Source: Arion vulgaris (Eukaryota; Mollusca; Gastropoda; Stylommatophora; Arionidae). Taken from it: a DNA stretch of 64,000 bases. Positions 1 to 10,595 of this stretch are shown here, one piece after another. The notes below the pieces were generated by a model. It saw nothing but the letters and a program-made list of their open reading frames with translations. It was not told where the DNA came from and made no database searches. Both the position numbers and the translations under genes were made by a program. Numbering within the stretch: the stretch's first letter is position 1; each line of letters opens with the position of its first letter. The stretch covers positions 27,809,253 to 27,873,252 of the forward strand of contig CM036767.1 in assembly GCA_020796225.1 (NCBI GenBank), read 5' to 3'.

Positions 1-403
1 CTAGAAAGAAAATTAGATAACTTTGAGAATAAATGTCTTAGAAGAATACTGAACCTCAAATGGTCAGATTTCAGACCTAATACACAAATAAGACAAGAGA
101 CCAAGCAAGAAAATGTATCAAATTTTATAAGAAAGCGCCGCTGGAACTACATCGGCCACACACTTAGAATGGATGAGAGAAGACTCCTTACCAATCCCTC
201 ATATGGACACCAGAGGGAAAAAGAAAATGAGGAAGACCAAGAGAGACTCTGCGTAGAACCATCATCAGAGAAGGCTCAACGATGGGCCTAGCAAACATTA
301 AAGACCTAAAACAGATAGCAATGAACCGCGAGACATGGAGAGCTATGACTCTGCCCTATGCGCCGCCCACAGGCCCAAGAGGAAAGACTAACTAACTAAC
401 TAA
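1..403 (+). mobile_element. 3' end of non-LTR retrotransposon, family L-B (RT C-terminus)
   Basis: The + strand reads as the end of a LINE ORF2. It shows a knuckle segment like ENKCLRRILNLKWSDF, then RKRRWNYIGHTLRMDERR, with the frame breaking near position 180. The same segment occurs on the minus strand at 60330-60895 (ENKCLRKLLKVKWSDF, RKRRWKYLGHVLRSDEKR). Positions 386-403 are a short ACTA-type tandem tail, which is typical of LINE 3' ends. The element continues to the left of the window. It is not intact and makes no plausible protein here. Confidence 0.8.
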
Positions 404-774
404 TCTTAGTGTGTCTACTTATTACTAAAAGAAGAGGGATTTTTGAAAACAGATTTTTGCCTTGGCTTTCCAGCCTACTCTTATAGATTTTACATTGCCA
501 AGGGCTCTTTTATGTGCTCAATGTGAACATGAACCAACATTTTGTTATCCATCTTGGATAGAACTAAGAACTAGATCTCACCTACATTGTGATCACTGGG
601 ACAATGGTTCGATCAACCCACAGCGAAAACGAACCAAGTACTATTGAAGTCAGAGACAATCACCATACATCAATATCACAGAGACCCCTCTTGTCCAATA
701 GATTTGCTAGAAGCAAGAATAATTAATTGATAGTGACACTCATAAAGTATTACAGTTTTACAAAATAGTCATAA
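404..774 (-). repeat. truncated SINE fragment (about 465-600) plus unassigned DNA
   Basis: Positions 465-600 match, in the same orientation, the middle of the repeat at 13590-13715. They also match the reverse complement of 18030-18165, which lies in a fuller SINE copy with a tRNA-like head. The remaining bases to 774 are A/T-rich intronic sequence in which I see nothing. Confidence 0.6.
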
Positions 775-1230
775 AAAACACAAAAACAGCAATGTTCAAC
801 AGTCTTTCTCCCCATATTATGCTACCAGTGCAAAACCTGGATGCTTACATCAAATGAAAGAAGAAAACTAGTCACGACAGAGATGAATTTTCTACGCAGA
901 ATGCTGGAAGTAACAAGAAGAGACCGGTTGAGAAATGAAGACATCAGGAAAAAAATGGGTGCAACATCAGTACTAAACTTCATCAAGAAACAATAAATTA
1001 AATGGTTCGGCCACATAAGCAGATTATCAACAGACAGTGCACCTCAAAGAGCTATGTTGCTCTGATACAATGGATACAAAACAAAAGGTCGGCCACGCAG
1101 AAGATGGACCTCAGAGATAACAGAAGTGACGAAAGACACTATTTATGTAGCGCACACAAAAGCCCGTTCAAGAAATCTCTTCTTATCCTGACGCTGTGAG
1201 ACAAAACAGGAATGGAGAAAAGAGAGAAAA
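775..1230 (+). mobile_element. non-LTR retrotransposon fragment, family L-A, 3' end
   Basis: This is nearly collinear with 52980-53405: both run from a caatgttcaaca block through RMLxVTRRDR, FIKKQ, KWFGH and KGRPRKRWTSEIT-type residues. The coding frame has several stops and single-base shifts. The copy is 5'-truncated, keeps only the region after the RT palm, and is inactive. Confidence 0.8.
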
Positions 1231-1389
1231 AATAAATCATAGAAAAGATTAATATCTTAAGTACAAGGTCTGTATAAGACCTCAGTCCTATTTGTAAGGC
1301 ATAAGTCATAATTAATCTATGTAGAAGTTGTCAGACAAAACGAACCTTTCATTGATAAATGTTGACCCATGCAAATCATATTTTGTTGC

Positions 1390-1500
1390 TGATCTCTTGT
1401 GCTTGATAAAGGTTTTTGATTTTGTCTGTTGCTGTACTTTGTAACATATGTCAATTCTATTGTCTCTGGTAAATAGTTTTGCTGCAGTGTACCCCATATT
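1390..1500 (+). mobile_element. diverged Penelope-like terminal fragment
   Basis: The order gcttgataaagg, gttgctgtactttg, then aaatagttttgctgcagt matches the end of the better Penelope copy at 8727-8850. No coding part remains. Confidence 0.5.
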
Positions 1501-1612
1501 TGATATAAAATGACATATTAGTTATATGCCTGGACATTTCTTTTATGTTATAAACTGACATGCTTGCTTTGTATATAAGTTTGTATGAACATATATATTT
1601 TTACAATCACAG

Positions 1613-1677
1613 GGTTCCTGTGGCAACACTTGTGACCCATCTTTTCTGCTTCCTGATTTGGGACTTGGACAATCCAA
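1613..1677 (+). CDS. host exon 1 of visible set: membrane-protein exon
   Basis: This exon encodes part of an unrecognised multi-pass membrane protein. The acceptor is ttttacaatcacag and the donor is gtaagt at 1678. One base completes the previous codon, then 21 codons are open (VPVATLVTHLFCF..., ending WDLDNP), then a single A. That A joins the two Gs of the next exon to give an Arg codon, so the phases agree. The peptide is hydrophobic and looks like the end of a membrane helix followed by a short polar loop. There is no transposon homology over it, although LINE sequence starts at 1846. The exon is short and was found by eye; its support is the phase chain with the next four exons. Confidence 0.62.
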
Positions 1678-1845
1678 GTAAGTAAATATTGTGCTAAGCT
1701 TATTGCATAGTCAAATATATTTCCTAAGAGAATAAACCTGGCTACTTGTGAATGTGCAGTGAAAGAAATCAGATGCGTAGCTGTACTGTGAAATAAGTCA
1801 TGTATTTTAGTTATTGATGAGTTATAGCTATACCAAAAATGCTCA
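1678..1845. other. intron 1 start, no feature seen
   Basis: Intronic sequence after the donor. A possible poly-A-like AATAAA-type context and A/T-rich stretches are present, but nothing I can assign. Confidence 0.4.
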
Positions 1846-2813
1846 AGCGTAGTACGAACAAGCGACGGCCTGACAGACGAATTTGAATTATCATCAGGAG
1901 TAAGGCAGGGATGTGTGCTTTCGCCTATACTTTTCAATATATACATAGACAGGATAACGCAAGAAACCAAGACAGATAACAACCTCGATAACAGCTACAA
2001 TTTAATCAACGAACTACTCTTTGCAGATAATCAGAGTATAATTTACAACAACGAACACAAACTTCAACAACACATAAATGCACTGCAAGCGACATGCGAA
2101 AAATATGACATGAAAATTAACACCTCCAAAACAGAAGTCATGACAATAAGTAGGTCAACAGGTCAACTAAATATACACGTGAGTAATGTCACAATACAAC
2201 AGACTCCAGAATTCAAATATCTCTGGAGTATATTCACAGCAGATGGAAAGATGGACAGAGAAATCGAGACTAGATGCCAGAAGGCAAATGCAGTGACATA
2301 CCAACTGTCACCACTATTAAAACATCCAAGCATTAACATGGCAGTCAAGCGACAACTGATAAACTGCATATTTATTCCAACTCTCTGCTATCAGTGCCAA
2401 ACATGGCCCTTGACTAAGACACTAGAAAGAAAGATTACAACATGTGAAATGAGATGTCTACGAAAAGCTGTCAACGTTACAAGGCGAGATAGAGTGAGAA
2501 ACGAGAATATCAGAAGCATCGTTGGTACCATACCATGCATACAGTACATCGAGAAGCAAAGATTCAAGTGGTTCGGCCATCTAATGAGAATGGAACCACA
2601 TTTACTACCATCATGTGCCTATAATAATCGACACTCAGGCGCAGAGCACGAGGCAGGCCAAGAACACGATGGATAGATAACATCTCAGAGTCCCTGCGAA
2701 AGCATGGACTGACAACGTCAGCGCAACACACCTGGCACAAGATAGGAAACTAACTCTCCCCACGATGCTTCACGGCAAATGTGGTTAAGATAAGATAAGA
2801 TAAGAAGATAAGA
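1846..2813 (+). mobile_element. 5'-truncated non-LTR retrotransposon, family L-A
   Basis: This is the most readable L-A copy. The frame opens at about 1846 with reverse transcriptase motif B (SSGVRQGCVLSPILFN). It passes the catalytic block as LLFADNQ, in which the second aspartate of FADD has become Asn. It then runs through INTSKTEVMTI, TPEFKYLWSIF and the thumb and knuckle (TLCYQCQTWPLTK, CEMRCLRKAVNVTRRDR, QRFKWFGHLMRM). The protein is open to 2676. The fingers, palm motif A and endonuclease are missing. The 3' end is a GATAA-type tandem tail at about 2788-2813. The Asp-to-Asn change predicts an inactive enzyme. Confidence 0.88.
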
Positions 2814-3147
2814 TGAGGACTTGCTTCCAACAGGGTGGATATGAAAATCCAGAACGGGTAAACTGTGCTCGGTTTATTTCAAAGTCCAAAACTCCTGCTA
2901 AACGAGCTTGTATTGCTCCCAGAGAAAACAGCCCACATATCTTGGAGTCACCTTCGACCAACGAATGATGTGGAAGGCTTAGACTGAAAAAAAACCAGAC
3001 CCTAGCAAAATCCCAGATGGCATTCATGCAAAAATAAATTAGCTGGTACAACCAGGGGTACAGATAAAGTGTTCTAAAGAAGCTATATATTGGATATGTA
3101 CAGCCTACATTGGACTATGGAATCTCTGCATGTTTAACTGTAGCACA

Positions 3148-5334
3148 GTTTCAGTTTGGAATCTTCATTGCACTCCGGACATATCCATAGGTGCTCCAAT
3201 CTCCTTCGCAATATCTCTAACAGCTTCCAGCGACTGACCGTACCAGTGCGATTTTGATTGATGAACCTACTCACATATCTGTTATGCTGTTCTTTTCCTG
3301 CTACTCCAATCTTCAAACAAAGCTCCTGCAATCTAGTAGTTGACGTGGATTGGTTTAAAAGAAAATCTTCTTTGCGGCCACACTCTATGAGGGCGTTTAA
3401 AATATCAGCTCTATCCATTGGCTGGCCGTCTGATATGGTGGCAGAGCCTGCCAGCCTTTCTGCTCTCTCATTGCCAACGACACCATGTGCCCCGGAACGA
3501 AGATAAGTGTGATTCTGCAAATTGTTGACGCTTGTAGTGATTCAGTCCATTGCCTGCGCACCAAACCAGCCTGACCTTGCGGATCACACTCAATGAATCA
3601 CTCAGAATACATGCATGAGTGTAGTTTTGTGACTCCAACCAACGTAAAGCATTAGTCACCACCAGTACCTCCATTGTCATGCTGCTTGTTGTCATACGAA
3701 ATACACCACTGGCCTCATGGACCATTCTGCCACATGAGCTTGCAGAGAAGGCCCATGCTGACTTTTCGTGACGAACTACCAATCCATATCTTGTAAATCA
3801 CAACGGCACCTTCATTGCAGTTTTCATCAATGAAAGCATTAATGTCTGCATCCAGCACCACGGGATTCCTCTCTTTGCAACTTGTGTCAAATTTAATGAT
3901 GGTGGAAAAAGTGTTCCCATATATTGAAGGCATCGGTATCCGTTCTTCCCCATAATCGATATTTGTGAGCCCACATACCAGCTGAACAGTGTCTGCAGCA
4001 CGCCAACCCACGACTTGCCCCGCTTTAATCGATTTCCTCCACTGGTGCTGAGCGGCTCGTGCAATGGGTGATCCATTTTAGCACTTATTTTGAGGTACGA
4101 ACGTGCTCTAGATAGCTTGAGTCTATACTCCATGGTCGGGAAATCCAGGAGAAACGATCGCCACGCAGGTGTATCCCATGTGCAACCGAGAATGATACGC
4201 ATAGCCTCATTCTGTAGTCTTTCCAGTCTTTTAATTTGCGTTTTACTAGCAGGAGGATGGCCATTGCATATTCAATGGTGGAGAGACCAGCGTCTGATAC
4301 AGGATGACAAGCAGCCGTTGTGATATATTAGCAGCCACCATAACTCTCATTGCCGCTAAACCTTTACTTGCTTTGACAATGACATACTCAACATGTTCCC
4401 TGAAACACAGGCTGCGGTCAAATTGCACACCCAAAAATTTCATCGATTTAGCTCCGTACAAACCAACACCGCAAAGTTCTACAATAGGTGTACATGCATT
4501 AACAGTGTGATTATTGAGTGAGAACCATGTTACTGTCTCTTTTGTAGGATTAACTAGTGCACCAGAGACATCACACCAGTTTGTGATGCGGTCAAGTTCC
4601 TTCTGTATCCCACCGGCAATCACATCCCTGTCTTTACCCTGTCTATACACTAGAATGTCATCAGCAAATGACAAAGTTCTACCTCTGCCATCGAGTTGTT
4701 GTTCTGTGATTGACACCGTGTATATGTTGAATAAGGCAGGTAAAAAAGGAGAGCTCTGTGGCAATCTGGAATATACAGTCATAAACCAACCACCACATCG
4801 CAGTACAACCTTCCTTTTTAATAGCACTGCAGCTATCCATCTTATGTATAGAGGGTGCACCTGGAGTTTGATAAGCTGGTGCATAAGATAATCATAGGGC
4901 ACTCTGTTGTATGCGTCTTCCAAGTCCACCATTGCCGCACATGTTTTAATACCTGCATGTAAACCCTTGAAGACATCATAGGCGAAGACCGCAGCGTTGC
5001 ACCATGTTTCTTTCCCAGATCTGTAACCTCCGAGAGTGTGTGGAAAGATATGACGACTTTCGAGGTCCCATGCCAGTCGACGTGATATGATTTTCTCAAG
5101 AAGTTTGCCTGTCGTATTTTGTAATGCAGTGATTCTGTAGTCGGCTATCTGAGAGTGATCCTTGTTAGGCTTCGACAATGGTAGGAGGTAGCTGTGGAGT
5201 CACTCTTACCTGATCGCACCGTCCTTGATACTGACATTGAATTCTTGTACCAGGTCCTCCTTGTCCTCATTCGATAAATCGGCAATATCTTTATAGCGAA
5301 TGCCATCAGGACCTGGCGCAGTGCTTCCAGAACT
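3148..5334 (-). mobile_element. RT + RNase H LINE, family L-D, inserted into the I-clade LINE
   Basis: Reading on the minus strand from 5334: the RT fingers show APGPDGIRYKDIADLS. A 310-residue open frame (5178-4246) follows, with motif A as MVDLEDAYNRVPYDYL, the catalytic SFADDILVYRQGKDRD, and KFLGVQFDRSLCF. A frameshifted linker comes next (HPLHE...KRGKSWVG). RNase H lies in two overlapping frames: EVLVVTNALRWLESQ and SDSLSVIRKV, then GVVGNERAERLAG and a C-terminal HLWICPEC. The 3' end is a TTTCAG-type repeat, i.e. (TGAAAC)n on the coding strand, as in the copy ending near 10220. TSD TAGCACA on both sides. The RT catalytic FADD is intact, but downstream frames are broken. Confidence 0.9.
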
Positions 5335-6166
5335 TAGCACAATCCAGCTTTAACAAAATCAACTGTGTGCAGAACCAAGTTATGAGATCTACTCCAATAC
5401 AGGAAATAGAGAAGACTACAGGCCCACAACCAATGGAGGATATGAGATACAGCAGAACACTAAAACAAGCAAAACAAGTTCAAGAGACAAAAAGACCACC
5501 CAATGTACCACAGAATTAATATGATAGGTAGGGGCAGATTAAGACGAACCAACTTTGCAGCAACAACCAAGATGATGATGAGAAAACATTCATCATGTGC
5601 TACAATTACACCCAAACCACTAAAATATACCAACACAAGACAGACATGGAAAGATACAAAATTCCTAGAGCTGAATGAGAACATCACTGGAATAGCAGGC
5701 AAAAACCACCAGACAAGTGAAGAAAGACAATTCCTGGCCACTGAGTACCTAGAGGAACACTTCCCTAACAGCAGGTGGACCCATGCATATACAGATGGGT
5801 CTGCAACAAATGCAACTGAAAATGGAGGAGGAACCCTCATAGTGCTCAGGGCATGAAATATAGAAAGCTAAAAATAGTGACAGGAAGGTTGTCCAACAAC
5901 TACAGAGCAGAGGTGAGGTCCTAAAAGCAACAGCAGAAGCCATAACGTCAGAAAAGCATGTAAAAGAAAATATATTATTTTTGTCAGTAAGTACTGCTAT
6001 AGCAAATCAAGAAGATAACAACTTGAAGGAACTGCATGCATCACTACACCAAGTATGCAACATTTATTCAAGAGTGGTAATACAGTGGAATACCTGGCAA
6101 CATGAATGCAGACATATTGGTTAAAGCAGGCGGCAGGCTACCACAGACACCAGTATGACATATGAG

Positions 6167-8164
6167 AACAATGACAAAATACAGCAACGTTTCGACCAAC
6201 AAGGCCTTTATCAAGCAAACGAACAAACAGGAGTGACAAATTAAAATGAAACACAAATGGACGACCAAATACAAACGTATCTAAGGAAAATCTGGAATAA
6301 AACGAATAACGAAATAAATGTAACACAAAAACACACATAAAAACTAGAAATAGAAAGGAAAAGAAACAATGAAACATCTAGTAAATATATAACTTGAATA
6401 CATGCAACATATACCCATATAGATTACAAAGCATGGGAAGAGAAAGTACTAAGAAGCATAAGAATGGAATATAACATGAATACATGCAACATATACCCAT
6501 ATAGATTACAAAGCATGGGAAGAGAAAGTACTAAGAAGCATAAGAATGTAATACGTTGAGCCCGCGTGGTCGCAAGGTACCATACAAAGAAATCAACCGA
6601 TTCTCCAGAGCAAATCGACTGCGATCATCCGAGGAACATGATCGGATGGCTGTGACCTGGACATCGTGAGCACCTAAATGGCCAGTATCATTGAAATGGG
6701 TGGCTACAGGGGTCACAGAGCATTGGCGTATGTCGCGTAAGTGTTGGGCGAATCGGTCACTGAGCCTCTTGCCTGTCTTGCCGATATAAGCCTTGTTACA
6801 CCGCTTACAGATAATGGCATAGATAAGATTACGGGACTCGCATGTGAACCCATCGTCAATAAGAAACGTGCCTAAAGGAAAAGATACAGTACGCGTCTGT
6901 ATCACATAAGCACACGTGTTGCAACGCCGACGGCCACACTGGACAGTGCCAAAATGAGTCTGGATATTGGACTTAAGGCGACTGTGTACCAACATATCCT
7001 TAAGACTTCTGTCCCGTCTGTAAGACACCAAAGGATAGTTGGGGAAGACAGAACGGTCTCAGGATCTGATCTAAGGAGAGACAGATGACGGAATAAAACA
7101 TTTTTCACCAGGGAACTATGGGGGTGGTAAGTTAAGATAAGTTTTACTCTGTCAGAGTTAGTAGTCCTATGCTGGCTGGTAAGGGCCTGCTGGCGAGTGA
7201 TTTTCTGAACTCGATGCATAGCCGAGACAAGCACGCTCTCCGGGTATAGGCACCTACGAAAGAAATCAAGCATCTCGCGAGCTCTCTCAAGAAAATCATC
7301 GTCCTCACTACAAAGGCGACGAAGGCGTAAGAGCTGCGAGAATGGCAAAGAGTCACGACAAGCCCGGGATGGGAAGAAGTATAGAGGAGAAAACTATGTG
7401 CATCAGTAGGCTTGTAATATACTGATGTAGTGATAGCGGATAGGCGTAAGGTGATAGTAATGTCAAGAAAGTTGACACAAGTAGTGGAGATGTGAGAAGT
7501 AAAACGAATAGAAGGGTTGAAAACATTAATGAAATTAATGAAGCGTGACAAATTGGCTTCAGGCATATCAGTGATGCCAATACAGTCATCAATGTATCTG
7601 TGATAGACAGACGGAAGGGGGCCATCATACTAGGTGTTCAAGATAACCCATGAATAGACAAGCATAACTAGGTCCCATTTTAGTACCCATGGCAACCCCA
7701 CTGATCTGCTCAAAGAATTGGTCATTAAACTGAAAGGAGTTAAGAGTGAGAACTAGTTCCGCAAGACGAAGGAGAGCAGAAGTTGACACAAGTGGATTAG
7801 TTCTCCTATTGAGAAAGAACTGGAGCTATAAGGCCGTCAGGATGAGGTATAGAAGTGTACAATGAGCACACATCAAGGAGGAAGAGACGGTAGGTTCTCT
7901 CGGGTAGCAACTCAATGGTAGAAAAGACAGACAAAGCGTGGTTTGTATCCTTCAAAAATGACGGGAGTGTGGCGACTATGGGATTAAAGATGCTATCAAG
8001 GAATTCGAGATGTGTTCCGTAGGGCAAGAGCAAGCAGAAACGATAGGCCTACCGGGATTGTGGAGTTTATGAATTTTGGGGAGCATATAAAGGCGGGTTT
8101 ACCAAACAGCTATCGATCACACAGATGATGATGCACTGGATGGAAGGACGTGAAGTCATTAAGA
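6167..8164 (-). mobile_element. Penelope-like element, minus arm of a head-to-head pair
   Basis: On the minus strand, starting near 8110: YMLPKIHK, NPGRPIVS, then motif A (LFLLDVCSLYTSIPH, 7806-8033), then the catalytic YHRYIDDCIGI, then FLDITITLR...YYKPTDAHSF. A C-terminal GIY-YIG endonuclease follows at about 6900-6531 (CESRNLIYAIICKRC, KAYIGKTGKRLSDRFAQHL, and ENRLISLYGTLRPRGLN near the end). RT plus GIY-YIG defines the EN+ Penelope-like group. The ORF is broken into four frames. The 3' flank has a 92-bp direct duplication (6390-6545) that other copies lack. The outer end is truncated compared with the plus arm. Confidence 0.9.
6187..6216 (-). ncRNA. degenerate hammerhead-ribozyme-like motif in Penelope terminal region
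   Basis: On the coding strand the segment reads CTTGATAA-AGGCC-TTGTT-GGTC-GAAACG. A 4-bp stem (GGCC with GGTC) sits between a CUGANGA-like strand and GAAA, which is the hammerhead layout. Position 8 is A instead of the essential G, and C3 reads as U. The + oriented copies at 8727 and 44044 also lack the G of GAAA. Hammerhead motifs are known in Penelope-like elements; this looks like a decayed or variant form. Stems I and III were not modelled. Confidence 0.4.
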
Positions 8165-8865
8165 ACTTATTTGCCACGAACGACCTTCCATCTAGTGCAT
8201 CATCACCCTGTGTGATCGATAGCTGTTTGGGTAAACCCGCCTTTTATATGCCCCTCCCCAAATTCATTAGGAGCTCACGATGTCCAGGTCACAGCCATCC
8301 GATCATGTTCCTCTGATGATCGCAGTCGATTTGCTCTGGAGAATCGGTTGATTTCTTTGTATGGTACCTTGCGACCACGCGGCTCAACGTATTACATTCT
8401 TATGCTTCTTAGTACTTTCTTTTCCCATGCTTTGTAATCTATATGGGTATATGTTGCATGTATTCATGTTATATTCCATTCTTATGCTTCTTAGTACTTT
8501 CTCTTCCCATGCTTTGTAATCTATATGGGTATATGTTGCATGTATTCAAGTTATATATTTACTAGATGTTTCATTGTTTCTTTTCCTTTCTATTTCTAGT
8601 TTTTATGTGTGTTTTTGTGTTACATTTATTTCGTTATTCGTTTTATTCCAGATTTTCCTTAGATACGTTTGTATTTGGTCGACCATTTGTGTTTCATTTT
8701 AATTTGTCACTCCTGTTTGTTCATTTGCTTGATAAAGGCCTTGTTGGTCAAACGTTGCTGTATTTTGTCATTGTTTTTGTAATTTGTAAAACTACAGTAC
8801 TTTGTAATTACGTGTTTTGCCAATCAAATAGTTTTACTGCAGTTCCATATATATATACTGAATAT
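8165..8865 (+). mobile_element. Penelope-like element, internally deleted plus arm of the same insertion
   Basis: This arm is the reverse complement of the minus arm except for a large internal deletion. GKPAFYMPLPK (about 8226-8265) joins directly to the last part of the GIY-YIG domain (from about 8275), so most RT and nuclease sequence is missing. It keeps the private 92-bp duplication seen in the other arm, then the terminal region with the gcttgataaaggcc block at 8727-8760, and reaches the right TSD at 8866. The spacer between the arms (about 8141-8195) is itself partly self-complementary (tggaaggacg...cgaccttcca). Confidence 0.85.
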
Positions 8866-8962
8866 TATGACATATGAGGAAGCGAAGGTATGGATAAAAA
8901 TAGTCTACAACAACAAATGGGTGAGAGTTCAACCAGGATATGAAAAAGATGATGCCTGCATA

Positions 8963-9110
8963 CTACCAGAAAATGAGAAGCATTATATTCAACAAGTCAC
9001 TGTCAATTGAAGTCAGAATTAGAGTTATTCAGTACTACATAGAGCCAATACTGAAATACGAATGTGAGTCATTGACAGTAAACAAACAGAAAGAAATATC
9101 TCTGGAGACC
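8963..9110 (+). mobile_element. LINE fragment, family L-F (RT thumb)
   Basis: Readable as KMRSIIFNKSLSIEVRIRVI then EPILKYECESLTVNKQ, a typical post-palm RT segment. Only about 45 codons are recognisable. Positions 9111-9280 between this and the next element are unassigned. Confidence 0.65.
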
Positions 9111-9279
9111 CACACCCTTAGGGAAGGAGTCATATGTATCAAGAAAGTTGTGGGGAAGACCATGTTTCACGTAAATAGCCTGTCCTCATCCTTCGTGGGG
9201 TTCACTGGCAGTGGAATAATATTTCAAACCTGGACGCTAAATGGCTTTATTCTGCTGCAAGTTGGTTTCCTGAATCATG

Positions 9280-10225
9280 AAGATGTCCGGGATTACCCAT
9301 TGCACAAGCTGCTTAGCATCAGTAGTAGAACTTGGTTAAAGCAGGGCAAGTCATGGGTTGGCAGTGCTGCAACACTCTTCAGCTGGTATGCGGACTCACA
9401 AATATCGAAAGAATGGATACCGGTGCCTTCAATATATAGGAAACACCTTTATGACCATCATTAAATTCGACAATGGTTGCAGAGAGATGATCCTGTGGCG
9501 TTGGATGCAGATGTCAAGACCTCCATTAATGAAAACTGCAATGAAGATCATGTTGTGGTTTACTCGGATGGATTGGTAGTTTTCCATGAAAAATCTGTAT
9601 AGGCCTTCTCTGCAAGTTCAAATAGCACAAAGATCAAGGAAGCCAGTGGTGCATTTAGTAGGACAACAAGTAACATAACAATGGAAGTACTGGCAGTGAC
9701 TAAGACACTACTCTGGTTGGAATCACAAAACTACATTCATGCTTGCATTTTGAGTGATTAATTGAGTTTGATCTGAAAGTGGGAGTCTGGTTCAATATAC
9801 AGGCCATGGACTGAATCACTACAAGTATCAACAATTTGCAGAATTACCTTCATCTTCATTCAGGGACACATGAGTGTCGTTGGCAATGAGAGAGCAGACA
9901 GGCTGATCGGCTCTGCCACCATGTCAGGGGGTCAGCCAATGGATAGAGCTGACATTCTGGACGCTCCCATAGAGTGTGGCTGCATAGAGAATTTTCATTT
10001 AAACCAATCAACGTCTACTGCTAGATTGCAAGAATTTGGATTGAAGATTGGAGTGGCCAGAAACAAACAACACAACAGGTACATTAGTAGGCTCATAAAT
10101 CAATATCGAACTGGTACGATTAGTCGCTGGATGCTGTTGGAGATATTGCGAAGGAAATTTGAGCATCTATTGGCATGTTCAGAGTTCAGTGAAGATATTC
10201 CAAACTGAAACTGAAACTGACTAGA
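9280..10225 (+). mobile_element. RNase H LINE fragment, family L-D, with (TGAAAC)n tail
   Basis: Collinear with the minus copy at 3148-5334: YPLHKLL, KSWVG, LFSWYADSQIS, then RNase H blocks ending NERADRLIGSATMSGGQPMD (9870 onward) and LEILRRKFEHLLACSEFSED. The 3' end is aaactgaaactgaaactga at 10203-10221. The RT is absent and RNase H is frameshifted between 9450 and 9870. Confidence 0.85.
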
Positions 10226-10236
10226 TATATATATAG

Positions 10237-10371
10237 TGATGATATCACTCAACAATGTTTACATGTTTAATTAGTACAGCATTGTTGTGTGTTGACTCGC
10301 TATAAAATGATGATATTACTCAGAAATGTGCACATGTGTAATTAGTACAGCATTGTTATGTACTTCCTCAG
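10237..10371. repeat. two-copy tandem duplication upstream of exon 2
   Basis: The block gatatcactca...taattagtacagcattgttgtgt is repeated at about 71-bp spacing (gatattactca...taattagtacagcattgttatgt). The second copy leads directly into the acceptor of exon 2, so the branch-point region may have been duplicated. Confidence 0.6.
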
Positions 10372-10509
10372 GGCCTAATAAGAACAAGTTTTTCATTCTG
10401 TTTGAGGCCATCATATGGAACTTGTTACTCCAGGGTTGTTTACAACCACTATCAGCTGTATTACTTGGTGCTGTGGCCTGCCCATTAGCTTCATTGGCTC
10501 TTTTCTTAT
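10372..10509 (+). CDS. host exon 2: hydrophobic multi-pass membrane segment
   Basis: The acceptor is tacttcctcag and the donor is gtaagt at 10510. Two bases complete the previous codon, 45 codons are open, and one base is left over. The peptide starts PNKNKFFILFEAIIWNLLL and continues LQPLSAVLLGAVACPLASLA, giving two likely membrane helices joined by a short loop. Joined to exon 1 it gives DNPRPNKNK without a stop. Joined to exon 3 it gives LALFLFGVCRCC. The frame, splice consensus and clear hydrophobic pattern make this the most convincing host exon. No transposon family covers it. The protein family is not recognised. Confidence 0.78.
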
Positions 10510-10595
10510 GTAAGTTAGTAATTCATTTGTATCTAGTTTCATTACATGCTATATGCCATAAAGTTTGCAAACTTGAAGAATCATGTGAACTGCTA

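Larger units (their letters stand above)
2815..8962 (+). mobile_element. I-clade (Nimbus-like) LINE, broken into three pieces by two later insertions
   Basis: The pieces are 2815-3147, 5335-6166 and 8866-8962. The first carries the RT thumb (LGVTFDQR, then VLKKLYIGYVQPTLDYGIS). The second resumes exactly there (AQSSFNKINCVQNQVMRSTP), then the GRGRLRRTNF linker, then an RNase H start (WTHAYTDGSA) and end (IPGNMNADILVKAG). The third continues with MTYEEAKVWIK...NNKWV. TSDs mark both breaks: TAGCACA (3141-3147 and 5335-5341) and TATGACATATGAG (6154-6166 and 8866-8878). The frame carries many stops. Endonuclease and RT palm are absent from this copy. RNase H downstream of RT is the known hallmark of the I clade. 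Confidence 0.82.

Noticed and set aside
1548..1982. 144-codon open frame on the minus strand
   Set aside because: It runs antisense across the exon at 1613-1677 and into the L-A LINE start. No family features; chance.
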